Of a DNA stretch of 64,000 nt, positions 45,790 to 57,125 are shown piece after piece. Position numbers and translations under genes: made by a program. Numbering within the stretch: position 1 is the stretch's first letter; each line of letters begins with the position of its first letter. Location of the stretch: the NCBI GenBank assembly GCA_036346275.1, contig CM070719.1, forward strand, positions 18,393,185 through 18,457,184, in the 5' to 3' direction. The stretch comes from Otatea glauca. Lineage: Eukaryota; Streptophyta; Magnoliopsida; Poales; Poaceae. The notes under the pieces were generated by a model. The model saw only the letters and a program-made list of their open reading frames with translations, ran no database searches and was not told where the DNA came from.

Positions 45790-46500
45790 GTAGATGTATT
45801 CATTTTGAGGTATCCTGTAGGCCAATACCTTTTTCCTTTGACACTAGAATACATTAAGGCTTTAAGCCAACCTTCCATACAGTCGAGAGTACTTTGTCTA
45901 TTTGGACACATGTACAAATTTAATAATATGTACTCTTTTGTTACAACATCAACTTGTTTTTCCCATTATCTAATTCACGGGATCTCCGATCAGGAAGATA
46001 AGGGTTACTGTTGTGGTGTAACTCAAACGGGCCTCATTCCCATGTCCATAGACGCAATGGAAATCGCTTTCCTTGCAAGTCCTTTTGTAAAAGGATCTGC
46101 CAGATTTTTCTCAGTACGAATATAATTCACAGTAATAACTCCGGAGTTTCTCAATTTTACGACGCTTTAAGCCTCGCTTCACATGTCCGGAGGACTTCAT
46201 GTTATCCTTAGTACTCATAACCTTAGTCAACACTTTGTTTGGTTATCGCAGATACATTAAGATCGCCGGTATTGGTTTCTCAACCAATGGCAAGTCCAAC
46301 GATGAGATCTCTAAGCCATTCGGCCTCAACGATGGTGTGTCTAGTGCTACGAGTTCAGCTTCCATGGTTGACCTCGTCAATATGGTCTGCTTGCAAGACC
46401 TCCATGAAACTATGCACCAACTAAAGAAAAACATAACCACTTGTAGCTTTGATCTCATCCGCATCAGAGATCCAATTGGAATCACTATATCCTTCTAAAA
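45790..46500 (-). pseudogene. Copia element 2 RNase H (broken)
   Basis: The minus frame 46243-46485 contains STMEAELVALDTPS, the RNase H STxEAEyxAL block, and continues into VEKPIPAILM. Downstream pieces (about 45790-46240) are in other frames with stops. It would remove the RNA template during reverse transcription. Confidence 0.8.
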
Positions 46501-46545
46501 CAGATGGATACCCAGTATAGTGTATTTCATAAGATGTTGTTCCTC

Positions 46546-47340
46546 TCAAGTAGCGCAACACCCTTTCAAGTGCCTCCCAATGATCATCTCCGGGTTAGAT
46601 GTAAACCGGCTTAATTTGCTCACAAAGAAATGAGATATCGTGTCTTGTGGCACCACTAGATACATAAGGGACCCAATAATTTGTGAATATCTCAATTGAT
46701 CTTTTCCTAACCCTTGATTTTTCCGAAGCTTAACACTTGGATCATAAGGTGTTGGGGAGATTTTGCAATTCTCAAACCCGAATTGACTCAAAATTTTCTC
46801 AGCATAATGGGATTGGTGCAAAATGATCCCATCCTCATTTTTGATCAATTTAATATTCAGAATAATATCTGCCTCTCCCAAGACTTTCATATCAAAGCAT
46901 CGAGATAAGAAAGTTTTGACCTCGCCAATTACAGCAGTGTTTGTCCCAAATATAAGTATGTCATCAACATACAAACACAAAATAACACATTGACCCCCAC
47001 CATAACGATAGTATACACACTTATCTGCCTCATTAACGGCCAAACCAGCAGATGTCAAAGTTTTATCAAACTTTTCGTGCCATTGCTTAGGAGCCTGCTT
47101 TAGGCCATACAAGGATTTTAATAATTTGCACACTTTATTTTCCTGTCCAGTAATCACATAACCATCTGGTTGCTCCATATAGATTTCTTCCTCCAACTCT
47201 CCATTAAGGAAAGCTGTCTTTACATCCATTTGATGGACGTGTAGACCATGGGAAGCGACTAATGCTATGAGCACTCTAATGGTGGTTAATCCGCTCTGAG
47301 GAGAATAAGTATCAAAATAATCCTCTCCTTTTTAGGTATA
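46546..47340 (-). pseudogene. Copia element 2 reverse transcriptase
   Basis: The best preserved domain of the element: 242 aa open from ALVASHGLHVHQMDVKTAFL through NGELEEEIYMEQPDGYV, LKSLYGLKQAPKQWHEKFD and the active site LCLYVDDILIFGTNT to IIGSLMYL. It lacks the upstream RT segment (KARLVAKGY type, decayed at 47280-47400). The frame closes near 46546 before RNase H. Confidence 0.9.
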
Positions 47341-47860
47341 ACCCTTGGCCACAAGTCTTGCCTTGTACTTATCAACATAACATCAGGCCTCATTTTCTTT
47401 TGAAAATCCACTTGCATCCAACAGGTTTGCACCCAAGAGGAAGATCGGTGATCTCCCAAGTCCCGTTAGCCATGATGGAATCCATCTCGCTCACGGACCG
47501 CCTCTTTCAATACTCGGATCGGGTAGTGCATAAGCCTCTTAAAGAGATTTTGGCACATCATCCACGAGGTATACAATAAAGTCGTCGCCAAAGGTTTTCT
47601 CAACCCTTTGTCTCTTGCTCCTCGAGGAGCCTCTGTGACTAAATTGTTATCCTCCTCGAATTATCTTCATCGGTAATGTATCACTTATTGGTTTAGAAAT
47701 AGTGGTAGGTTCAATATTATTATTATTATTATCGATTGATTATTCTCGTTCTTGAAGTCTTGCTGCTCTCATAGGATAAATATCCTCAAAAATGAAGCAT
47801 CTCTGGACTCCATTATTGTATTAGAAATAATCTCGGAGTTTCGATTTTACTACTAAAAAT

Positions 47861-48560
47861 CTATAGGTCGTCTTTGTTATGTGCATATCCTAGAAAAATA
47901 CAATCGACTGTTTTAGGTCCAAGCTTTCTCTTTTTCTGCAATGGTATATTGACTTTTGCCAAACACCCCCAAGTTCGCAGAAAATTGACATTGGGTTTTC
48001 TCCCCTTCCATCCCTCATACAGAGTAATCTCACACCTTTTAGTGATTACTCTGTTTAGGACAAAATTTGCTGTTAATATAGCTTCCCCCACCACATTTTA
48101 GGCATACCGGCACTCTCCAACATGGCATTCACCAAGTCTGTTAGTGTTCGGTTTTTCCTCTCAGCTATCCCATTTGATTGGGGAGAATATGGTGGTGTAA
48201 CTTCATGGATTATACCATGCTCGAATGCAGGCGGGAGAATTCATGAGAGATATACTCTCCTCCACGATCGGACCTTAGTCGTTTAATTTTCTTTCCTAGT
48301 TGGTTCTCAACCTCGACCTTATAAATTTTGAAGTAGTTTAAAGCTTCATCCTTTGTTTTCAGCAAATACACATAACAATAATGTGTTGCATCATCTATAA
48401 AAGTTAGAAAATATCTTTTGCCTCCTTTTGTCAACAATCCATTCATCTCACACAGGTCAGAATGGACAAGATCTAGTGGTGCCAAGTTCTTTTCTTCCTC
48501 TAATCTCTTAAAGGGTTTTCTAGGTTGCTTTGCTTGCACACAAGAATGGCACTTTGATCC
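47861..48560 (-). pseudogene. Copia element 2 integrase
   Basis: 48210-48539 reads PLDLVHSDLCEMNGLLTKGG, FLTFIDDATHYCYVYLLKTK and IKRLRSDRGGEYISHEF, carrying the catalytic Asp residues of the integrase core. 47861-48094 gives TLYEGWKGRKPNVNFLRTWG and TVDCIFLGYAHN, the C-terminal block. A stop after HSSMV and a frameshift separate them. The pre-integrase HLGHIGYDT-like segment is at 48584-48775. Confidence 0.88.
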
Positions 48561-48849
48561 TTTGACAATATCACATTTTGGAATTAATCATGTAATCTGG
48601 ACATTCGAGCAATGGTATCATAACCAATATGACATAAACGAGAATGCCAAACATTGGATTCACAATTATTAACTTGAGTAGCAACATTTAAATTTAAACA
48701 AGGCTCTAGTACACTTAAGCGGAACAGGCCTCCGCTTTCATAACCTTTTCCAATAAAGTTTCCAAACTTGGACATTACAACTTTATTAGACTCGAATACT
48801 AGCTTATAGCCATCTCGACATAATAGGGAACCACCGACAAGGTTCTTAT

Positions 48850-49080
48850 TTATTGTTGGCGCATCTTTGCACGTTCTTTAAGTGGACAATCTTCCTGAAG
48901 TAAGCCTTAGATCCACCGTGCCAACACCAAGAACAAAAGCATGCGACCCGTTCCCCATTAGGACGGAAGAAGCCCCTGCTGCCTGGTAAGAAGAAAATAG
49001 AGATATGTCAGAACATACGTGAACATTTGCACCCGTATCAACCCACCAATCGGTGGATTGACATGCTGAAAAAACAACGG
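48850..49080 (-). pseudogene. Copia element 2 protease
   Basis: On the minus strand WWVDTGANVHVCSD near 49000-49050 carries the aspartic protease DTGA signature, followed by SVLMGNGSHAFVLGVGTVDL. Position between knuckle and integrase is correct for Copia. The protease would process the Gag-Pol polyprotein. Confidence 0.8.
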
Positions 49081-49119
49081 AGAATTACCATACCCTCTGA
49101 AGTAGTTCCTCACTTATGG

Positions 49120-49914
49120 TCACGTTGGCAATTTTCTTGCCTTGCTCATTTGGCTTTGTTCTTGCAAACGACAGTCTTTAGCCATGTGACCATTTTTTCC
49201 GCACACATAACAGGTAATGTTCTTCATATCTTTCTGCTCAAACTTCTTCTTCTTGAAGCTAGTATTTTTGTTTGGTTTCAAGCCTTTGTTGTTGTTGCCA
49301 CCCTTCTTCTCAATCACATTTGCGTTGTTTGGTTCTGAGAAGAACTTTTTGGCGCATCTTTGGCTCGCTTTTCTTCCACATCGAGGGCAGCAATGAGATC
49401 TTCAATAGAAATCTCTTCCTCTTGTGTTTTAGACCGATGGCAAAATTCCTCCAAGATGGGGGAAGTTTAGCCACAATGCCCGCGGCCACAAATTTTGCAG
49501 GTAAAGCACGTCCCAAATGTGCAATCTCGCCCACTAGTAGCTGAAACTCATGCGCTTGAGCAACAATCGATTTAGACTCATCCATGGTAAAATCGAATAA
49601 TTGCTCGCTGACGTATACAACCAATGACCGACCTCGACTGCATATTTTTGTTCAAGAGCCAACCACAACTCAATGGCAGATGTGTAACTCATATACACAT
49701 CATATAACTGATCTGCCAAGATGGTCAGAATGCAGCCCAATGCGGTGTTATTCGCATTCTCAAACTGCGTATTTTCCTCATCCGTAGCGGGTATTGAGGA
49801 AAATCACCCACCACATACCGGATGCATGAGCCAAAACTTGGCTCTAGTTTGCCACCTACGGAAGTTCTGACCATTGAACCTCTCAGGTTTCATGGCATCA
49901 CTTGCACCAGCCAT
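49120..49914 (-). pseudogene. Copia element 2 gag with zinc knuckle
   Basis: Gag starts at the ATG complementary to 49912-49914 (MAGASDAMKPERFNGQNFRR, then WQTRAKFWLMH). It has a stop near 49800, then continues with NNTALGCILTILADQLYDVY and SAIELWLALEQKYAV. A frameshift near 49620 leads to LFDFTMDESKSIVAQAHEFQ and LPPSWRNFAIGLKHKRK. The knuckle CYVCGKNGHMAKDC is in 49120-49317. These are the UBN2-type gag blocks in order. Confidence 0.88.
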
Positions 49915-49960
49915 TGCTGAATCACAATCACACAAATAATACCAATAAGGTTTCTGGAAT

Positions 49961-50872
49961 TGTTAAACAACTAGGTATTATTTGTGTTTTAGATTTGAAA
50001 TTTAAGCTAATTTCCAAAATGATTAAACACAACAGGTAAGATAAAAGACACCACATATTTCTGTAAAGTAGATCGATCCACAGAGGAAGAATAGGAAAAT
50101 TCTTACGATAGGCTTGATAACGAAAAGGAAGCGGCAGAAAGAGCGACCGTAGTAGAGGAAGTAGTCGGCGTCGTGGATCGCAAGATGAAAAGCTCGAGCG
50201 GTCGCGCAGTTGCGCTGCCCAAAAACCTTATTGCCGCCCCCGTGCAGGTTCTCTCAGCGGCAACGGTTCGAAGATCCAGCTCTCCTTGCCTCGCGGTGCA
50301 CGCCATGAGGAAGGTCGGTGAAGAACAAGCGCAACACAAAAACGCAACACAGATCAACGTGGATGAACACGAGTATCAGAGCCAAAGATCAACAGACCCT
50401 ATCATGCGGGCGTCTCTGCATTTTATAGCCTCACACGATGCGGTCACCATTAAATGCTAGTAGCTCGCAGGTCATTCAATTGATGATTTCTATTATAAAC
50501 CGACGCCATTATCATGGTGTTTCAATTCTCGATAAATGACCCAATTAATTCACTAATAATAGAGAGAAACCGAAAATTTAAAAAGGGTTTAAACGTACCA
50601 GGAATTTAATCCACGGCACGGCGACTCGCGACGTCCCAAGTCACAAGTCACGTGGGAAAAACACGCGGAAATACGCGGTAATTCGCGAAATACGCGCGCG
50701 CGCGCATGCGTGTGACTTTAGCCAGCTCCTCACCCTCCATATGTCTCATTACAAGATATGGTGGGAGCTCTCCCTTTTAAAGTGGTATTCTCCCCTCAAC
50801 TAGCAATATGGTACTATTATTTGTAGCTTTGGCATTAGAGATAAATGGGCCACTTGGACCTCATTTCTAACA
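49961..50872 (-). repeat. 5' LTR of Copia element 2
   Basis: 912-bp LTR matching 44568-45457, with an extra CGGTAATTCGCGAAATACG-like repeat near 50680. TATA-like GGCTATAAAATGCAG at about 50416-50430 (minus) is the likely promoter. The sequence following the LTR on the minus strand (ATTCCAGAAACC) does not begin with TGG, so the primer site could not be assigned. Confidence 0.92.
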
Positions 50873-50877
50873 ATAGC
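50873..50877. other. Target-site duplication ATAGC (right) of Copia element 2
   Basis: Second copy of 44563-44567. Confidence 0.92.
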
Positions 50878-51098
50878 AGCCTCACATACCCTCATATTCA
50901 ATTTCACTTGGCGCCATATATATCCAGACCAAAGTCACCAAACCAGTTTATCCCATTAAGTCATGTTAAAGCTAGGGAGGCAGGCAACCCAATCACGCCC
51001 CTTAAAGGTCCCATTTGGGGATAGAAATTGAATTGTTTTATGTAAAATTCTATTAAATTCTTGCGTTTCAAAAAGAGACTAAGTAGCCGTCCTGTAGC

Positions 51099-51771
51099 CA
51101 CTATATACTACATAAAATGTCATTACAGATGGTTATAAAATGTCATAACAGACAGTTTTGTGAACTGTTTGTAAACATGTATAAGTGAAAATAATAATGC
51201 ATCACAAACAATTTCTAAACCGTCTATAAAACCCTATACAGACTGTTCTTTATTAGAACCGTCTGTGATTTCGAATAAAGGATCGTCTGTGATAATTGTA
51301 TACCACAAATGGTTAAAACTACCAACTGTCTGTGATATGAGTCATATCACAGACTGTGATCCTCATCTACCCTACACAAAAGGAGCACTGTTTAGACCTA
51401 AAACTGGGCCAATAACAGTGGGACGGCAATGGTTGCACATACACGTGCGCAAATCAGTAACAGATGCAAGCAGTACATAACAACATGAAAGTAAACATTG
51501 TGTAGCTTCATTCCATATATCAACACATCGTAATATTAGCAAACCTTGACATGCATCACCGATCCTAGCTACCACATTTTTAAAGTCCATTCATGAACCC
51601 ATAAAAATATATGCGACATGGGGAGCTTTCAGAAGGAATTATTTAGGAGTGGATCACTCTGCTCTAAATGTAGGAAAAGAGTTCACCGAGCTAGTAAAAG
51701 CATCTCTGAAATATTCCTTTGGAATGCTAATCTGAGGCGAGGAGTCTAATATAGTACTTTCTGTAGTAGTG
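51099..51771. mobile_element. Mini CACTA element, 673 bp
   Basis: It begins CACTATATACTACAT and, from the other end, CACTACTACAGAAAG, with AGC on both flanks (51096-51098 and 51772-51774), the 3-bp duplication of CACTA elements. Subterminal repeats of the ACAGACNGTTT / CCGTCTGTGAT type occur between 51130 and 51360. No transposase, so non-autonomous. The exact terminal repeat shared is short (CACTA). Confidence 0.72.
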
Positions 51772-51774
51772 AGC

Positions 51775-52096
51775 TTAGATTGATGATCACTCCTACTGGT
51801 AATTATTATGGCCGCTGATTATTCATGAAGATTGTTTCATTACATAATTTTCCCACTACTTGAAAAGAGTGACATTTTGAGATACATTTTTAGATCAAAA
51901 GGAGTTCCATTATAGAAACTGAAGTTGCAACATCAACAGTTTAGTCCATACATCACTGACAAAAACATAGGAGAAAATAGGCATAGAAATTTGACGGTAA
52001 GAACCACCATTACAGCTTGCCATCTACCAAGTTGTTAACAAAGAGAGCACGAGACTTCATCACTGGAATATTGACTTCTTCCTGAGTTTCATTCAT
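51775..52096 (-). other. Probable 3' flank or UTR of the LINE
   Basis: About 320 bases after the LINE stop with no gene. No clear poly(A) end (poly(T) on the plus strand) was found, so the LINE 3' end is unresolved. Confidence 0.4.
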
Positions 52097-52269
52097 CCAC
52101 TAGTCTCCTTTGGTTGTGGCGTTCCATGTCCCAAAAGAAGCAGTGCTCGAAGTCTGGTCTCCAGTCCCCTGCAAAATTGATCCAGCTTGGGCACCATAAT
52201 CTCCTTGTACAATGGGCTCCAATCTTTCAATGTTATGAGCATTCTTCTCCATACTATTTTTACACTTAT

Positions 52270-52725
52270 CTAACACTGGCAATGAAAAATCATGTCATTT
52301 CTATTATTCCATAAGCTCCAAAGGGCAGTAGCGCAAATAGTATTCAAAGCAGCATTTTTCTTGTTACTAAGACAAAAGCGAGCCACAGATTCATAGTTGT
52401 ACCCAATGGTCATATCAAAGAACTCACCAATTAGGCTCCAAATATTTCTAGCTACCACACATTCAAAGAAAAGATGAATAACAGTTTCATCCTCATCACA
52501 AAGGCTACAGCTTGCCCCTCTATCCATACCTCTTTTCAACAAATTATCTCTAGTCATTAATTTGTTATGAGAAATAAGCCAAAGAAAGAATTGAATTTTA
52601 GGGGGAACAATCAAACTCCACACTGCAGGAATGAAAACCGGAAGCACCCCTCTAAAATTAATGATAACGTAAAGCGAATTGACCAAAAAAAATACCATTA
52701 CTGTTATATTGCCAAACCAGAGCAT
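52270..52725 (-). pseudogene. LINE ORF2 C-terminal zinc-binding domain (zf-RVT)
   Basis: Contains AVWSLIVPPKIQFFLWLISH, then MDRGASCSLCDEDETVIHLF and FFECVVARNIWSLI, the zf-RVT pattern CxxC...H...C found at the end of plant LINE ORF2 proteins. It probably binds nucleic acid. Confidence 0.88.
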
Positions 52726-53215
52726 CTTCTTCAGTAGTGAGCCTTAAAGTATTCGCCACCTCCACCAGCTCAAACCACCTAATCAGCATGGTATCAGAGA
52801 AAGTTCTCCTGAATGTACACTGAACATTAACACCATCCCAAATTTCAGCGATCGTAGAACCTTTTTCATTAACTAATATATAAAGATCCCAAAATTGAAT
52901 AGCTAAACAAGAATTGCCAAACCAAATATCCTCCTAAAACCTAACCTTAACGCCATTCCCAACACACCACTTATACCCAAATTTGGTAGCCTGCATCGCC
53001 CAAATAATCCCTTTCCAAAAAATAGAAGCATGGTCAGGCTCAGACAAAAAGATGTTAGGATTCTCAGTGTTATACTTATATTTGATCAAGTTCTTCCATA
53101 ACTTATTCTCATTAGCACAAAATCTTTTGATCTAAGCAGCTAGAAGGCACATATTTAAATCTCTAATATTAGGTACTCCGAGACCACCATAATTCTTCTC
53201 CATACACACCAGATG

Positions 53216-54469
53216 CTAATTGGCAAGATGCATCTTATTGTGACCTTCATAATCATTCCAAAGACAGTTAGCCATGTGAGAATTTATGAGATCTAAAGCC
53301 CATTTAGGGAATTTGAAAAGGGAAAGCAAATAAAGCGGAATACTTGCTAAGTAGGATTTGATAAGAATTAACCGATCACTATACGAGAGGAGCTTACCTC
53401 TCCAACCTGCAATTCTTTCCAGCATTTTATCAATGAGAGGTTGAAAGTTCTCTCTTAATTTTATTATAATGGAGAGGGATACCAAGATGTTTAATAGGAA
53501 AGTTACCTACCTTACAAAAGATACAAGAAAACCTTTCAATCTCACTCTTATCACAACCAATAGAAATCAACTCACTTTTATGAAACTTAATCCTCATCCT
53601 AGACATTTGTTCAAAACAAATAAGGAGCCACTTAAGATGCAAAGCAAACTCCTCGCTATTCTTCAAAAACAGAATGGTATCATCAGCATACTGCAAACTC
53701 ATAATACCTCCAGGATAAAAGTCTTCACACAAACCTTTAACTAACCCATTATTAGTAGCTTTTTGTAAAATTCTGGAGAAAACATCGGCAACTAGATTGA
53801 AAAGGATTGGGGATAAAGGATCACCTTGCCTCAATCCTTTACCAAATTGCAAAAATTCACTTTCGACATTGTTGATTTTAACCCCCACAAAGCCTTTGTA
53901 CAAAATAGAGTGAATCCACATCTGCCACTTAACCCCAAAGCCCCTTTTAACCATAATGTCTAGTAAAAAACTCCAATTAACCCTGTCATAGGCTTTTTCA
54001 TAATCCAGTTTGAGCACGAGGCCCTTATCTTTGTCCTGGCGGATTTTATGTATTACCTCATGAGCAGTGACCACACTCTCTAGAATATATCTATTTTTGA
54101 TGAAAGCACTTTGATTTTGCATAATAATCCTATTACAGATAAAACCGATCCTATTAGTTAACACCTTAGTAATAATTTTGTAATTGCAATTCAACAAGCT
54201 AATAGGTCTAAATTGTTTAATGTTACAAGCATTATTCTCTTTAGGAATCAGGGAAATCATAGCAAAATTAAGCCTAAATAAATCTAGCTTGCCTTTTTCC
54301 AAACTTCTAAACAAGGATAATAAGTCATATTTGACCATATTCCAGAACTTTTGATAGAAAATAAAGGGGTCCCATCCGAATAAGAATCAAAAACTGCTTT
54401 TTTGACTTCTTCTTCAGTAAAAGGAGCTTCCAGAGCCTTATCCGCATCGACAGATATCTTATCATCCAT
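53216..54469 (-). pseudogene. LINE reverse transcriptase
   Basis: The 302-aa frame 53430-54338 has FAMISLIPKENNACNIKQFR, PISLLNCNYKIITKVLTNRI, QSAFIKNRYILESVVTAHEV, LKLDYEKAYDRVNWSFL, GLRQGDPLSPILFNLVADVF and SLQYADDTILFLKN (YADD active site) in the right order. 54284-54469 supplies the upstream segment (EAPFTEEEVKKAVFDSYSDG) in another frame, and 53216-53485 the downstream IPLYLLSLFKFPKWALD block. It would copy LINE RNA at the nicked target. Confidence 0.93.
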
Positions 54470-54486
54470 ACTAAAAAAATTATCCC

Positions 54487-55429
54487 CTAGATTAATATTA
54501 GGCTTTTCTTCAAAACAAAAAGGGACTTGTAATAATCACAAGCAATATTAAGCATTTTATTGGTATCATGAACCGGCCCATCAAGAACATTAATAAAGTT
54601 TTTCCTCCTCCTTTGGTTAGCAATGACATGAAAGTATTTAGTATTTCTATCTCCTTCTTTAATGTCTTTTTCCTTGGCCCGTTGTCTAACTTTAATTTCT
54701 TCCATAGCCCAAATATTTCTTATCTATTGTTTAATATAAGACAATCTATTCTCCTCTTTAACAGTAAGAGTTCTAGATTCCAAAAGAACGTCAATAACAT
54801 CAAATTCATTAAAATGTAAGTTCTCTCTTCCTAATTTCAGAATCAACATTAAGACTCCAACCCTTTGTAATCCTCTTAAAATTTCTGACTTTGCATTGCC
54901 AATTATCAATAGCATCATTCTCTCATGTAGGGATGGATGTTCCAAGCTTTTATGGGCAATCTGATTAAAATTTTCATGTAGAAGCCACCATTTCTCAAAT
55001 TTATAACTAGGTTTACCATGGTGACAACTTTCTCCTAAATCCCACAGAATAGGTGTATGATCACTGCCAATTCTAGCAAGAGAAGAAATCATAGCTAATG
55101 GGAACTTTTCCTCGAAAGAAGTGCTACAAAAAACTCTATCGATCACCGACGTGACTGTATTATCTTGATTATTAGCCTACGTAAAATGTCTTCCAGTCAA
55201 ATGCATTTCCATAAGCCCCCACATATCTATCCATTCATTGAATTTATCACATCACTTATGATCAACCTTGACATTGTTCTTATCAGTCTAATATCTTACT
55301 AGATTAAAATCTCCCCCTAGCAAAATTGGGGTGTAATCGTCTACAGCAAAAATTTCATGGAGTTCAGAAATAAATGCCAGTTTTCCCTCATCATAAGGAG
55401 ATCCATAAACAGCGACAAGCCTCCACACA
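54487..55429 (-). pseudogene. LINE endonuclease (EEP) and linker, truncated
   Basis: 54724-55146 carries MIDRVFCSTSFEEKFPLAMI and SSLARIGSDHTPILWDLGE, the SDHxPI catalytic end of an apurinic-type endonuclease. 55150-55429 carries RLVAVYGSPYDEGK and ILLGGDFNLVRY, the GDFN block, in a broken frame. 54487-54705 is the linker (VRQRAKEKDIKEGDRNTKYF then HVIANQRRRKNFI). The N-terminal catalytic Asn/Glu blocks lie beyond the LTR insertion. Confidence 0.88.
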
Positions 55430-57125
55430 TGTAACGACCCCCATTTTTACATAAATGCAAAAATGGAAATCTATGTGCAATCTGTACTAGTCCCATGATC
55501 AGTAGCTAGTACGCACATTTACAACAATTGGAATCACAACCATACATCATATTATTAAAGTGGAAGCTATGTATATAATCTATTCTTACAATTCAGAGTT
55601 TATAGCAGCAAAGAAGCAAAGTCTTGTAGTGTGCCCATCCAATCCCTCAGGCAACTAACAAGGCATAGTCCCTAGAAAGCTTCATCGTTAACATTCCCGA
55701 ATCCTGCGTCAAATAAGTTTTGTCATTCTAATCTGATTCTTCACTTAAAAACAGCAGATAAGCAAGGGTGAGTACTTTCGTACTCCGCAAGACTTTTGCA
55801 AAACCTATAATATATGCAAACCATTTTAAAGGAAAGGCTTCTACGGTTAATTTGTATAAAGCTAGTTTGAAATGTAAATACAAAATAGTAGATTGCAAAC
55901 GGAATTTATGTAAAAGCAATTTAATACAGAAAATAACAGAATATAAGTACGAATAAGTAAAATTCACGAACCTGGGTATCATGACCATAGCCACGAACCA
56001 ATTTCTACAAACACCCGGTAGAATCCAAAGTTTTATGAAAATAAAAACATTTAACTATGTGATGACTATACCAAGTGCCCTTGATCGCGGGCGCGGCTAA
56101 TCGATTAGTTTTACACTCTGTAGAGGTGTACAGTTTTACCCACAAGTCATGATCTTTTCTTTTTGCGGCATATTTCACGCACCTTTGGCGTGTGGCCAGA
56201 ATGTTCATGACAAAAACCTTTACATTACCTAGGTTAACTTTGCACCAGCCCAAGACGTTAAACCCGAGGCGTTAAACCCATACTATGGCAGAAGAACTCA
56301 GAGTATAGAAATGATGGAACTCCCCATAGCATGGCATACACCGGTGTATCGGTAAACGTTTGATCCATAATCACATCGGTCTGGACGTCCCTTTGAGCAA
56401 TCCATTAAGAAACAACTTGTACTACTCCAGCCTTCAAATGTGCAAAGTTAAACTAGATAACTTAATCAGTTTAAGGCTGTCCCATACCAGCACTTGTGGT
56501 TGTACGAGTTTCTTGGCCTGAAAATAACCCATAGTTCGGTCCTTAATCCGACACGGGCAATAATCTCCCCCTACACTATGTGCAAATACTTGCACCTCCG
56601 GCTATTGCCAGTAATTGCCCACATCAAAACGATAGTTTTATTTTTATTTTCATCCGAAATACCAATCATAAAGATAGGTCATTACCCAACATTTTGCCAT
56701 ATCCAACATTTTTAACCATTTAAAAAGCATAAGGTTCTTTTAAGCATGGCTAAGCATGTCTATCAAGTGTGAGTGACCCCAATGTTGACATCAAGTATTG
56801 TCTACCTTATTCTAGGGTTACCAAGGTTCCCAAATCCATACTTATCAAGGAAGTTCTATAAAATTACAGGTATAACTACCATACCCACAATATAGCAGAG
56901 TTGAATGAACATAATGCATGCAATAAAACATTTTTAAAGCTAGGATCAACATGGTCAAAGGGGGTGCTTGCCTTGCTTATTTATTGCTTACGACGAAGTC
57001 ATGGTCACAGTTGGCGTTGTCGATGATGGAATCAATGACGTTGGGTTCTACATGTCGCGAACGAAGAACACAACAAATAAGTTCAATAAGGGAAAAAAGA
57101 AGTCAGATGAGAAATCAAATAAAAT
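55430..57125. repeat. LTR A of the TGTAACGACC family, inserted in the LINE
   Basis: Starts TGTAACGACCCCCATTTT directly against LINE coding sequence. It shares with the solo LTR the blocks CTGTACTAGTCCCATGATCAG, AGTACTTTCGTACTC, GCGGGCGCGGCTAATCG and TCCGACACGGGCAATAATC. It is interrupted at 57126 by another LTR. Frames within it are not genes. Its 5-bp left flank is ACACA; the matching right flank is outside the window or hidden in the nest. Confidence 0.85.

Larger units (their letters stand above)
44568..50872 (-). mobile_element. Full-length Copia LTR retrotransposon (element 2), minus strand
   Basis: A 6305-bp element with LTRs 44568-45457 and 49961-50872, both bounded by TGTTAAACAAC and TTTCTAACA, and the duplication ATAGC at both outer ends. 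Minus-strand order is 5' LTR, gag (49914 start), zinc knuckle, protease (VDTGAN), integrase, RT (YVDD), RNase H, polypurine tract (TTGGTGGGGGA next to 45457), 3' LTR. LTRs differ by several substitutions and small indels, more than in element 1, so it is older. Almost all domains contain frameshifts or stops. Confidence 0.94.
52100..55429 (-). mobile_element. L1-type LINE, ORF2 portion, 5'-interrupted
   Basis: Minus-strand order is endonuclease (55429-54724), RT (54470-53430), thumb/connection (53485-53216) and a zinc-binding C-terminus (52725-52270), ending GDQTSSTASFGTWNATTKGD at a TAG near 52100. This is the layout of plant L1 non-LTR retrotransposons. An LTR inserted at 55430 cuts the endonuclease, so ORF1 and the N-terminus would be beyond the LTR stack. 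Several stops and frameshifts. Confidence 0.9.
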
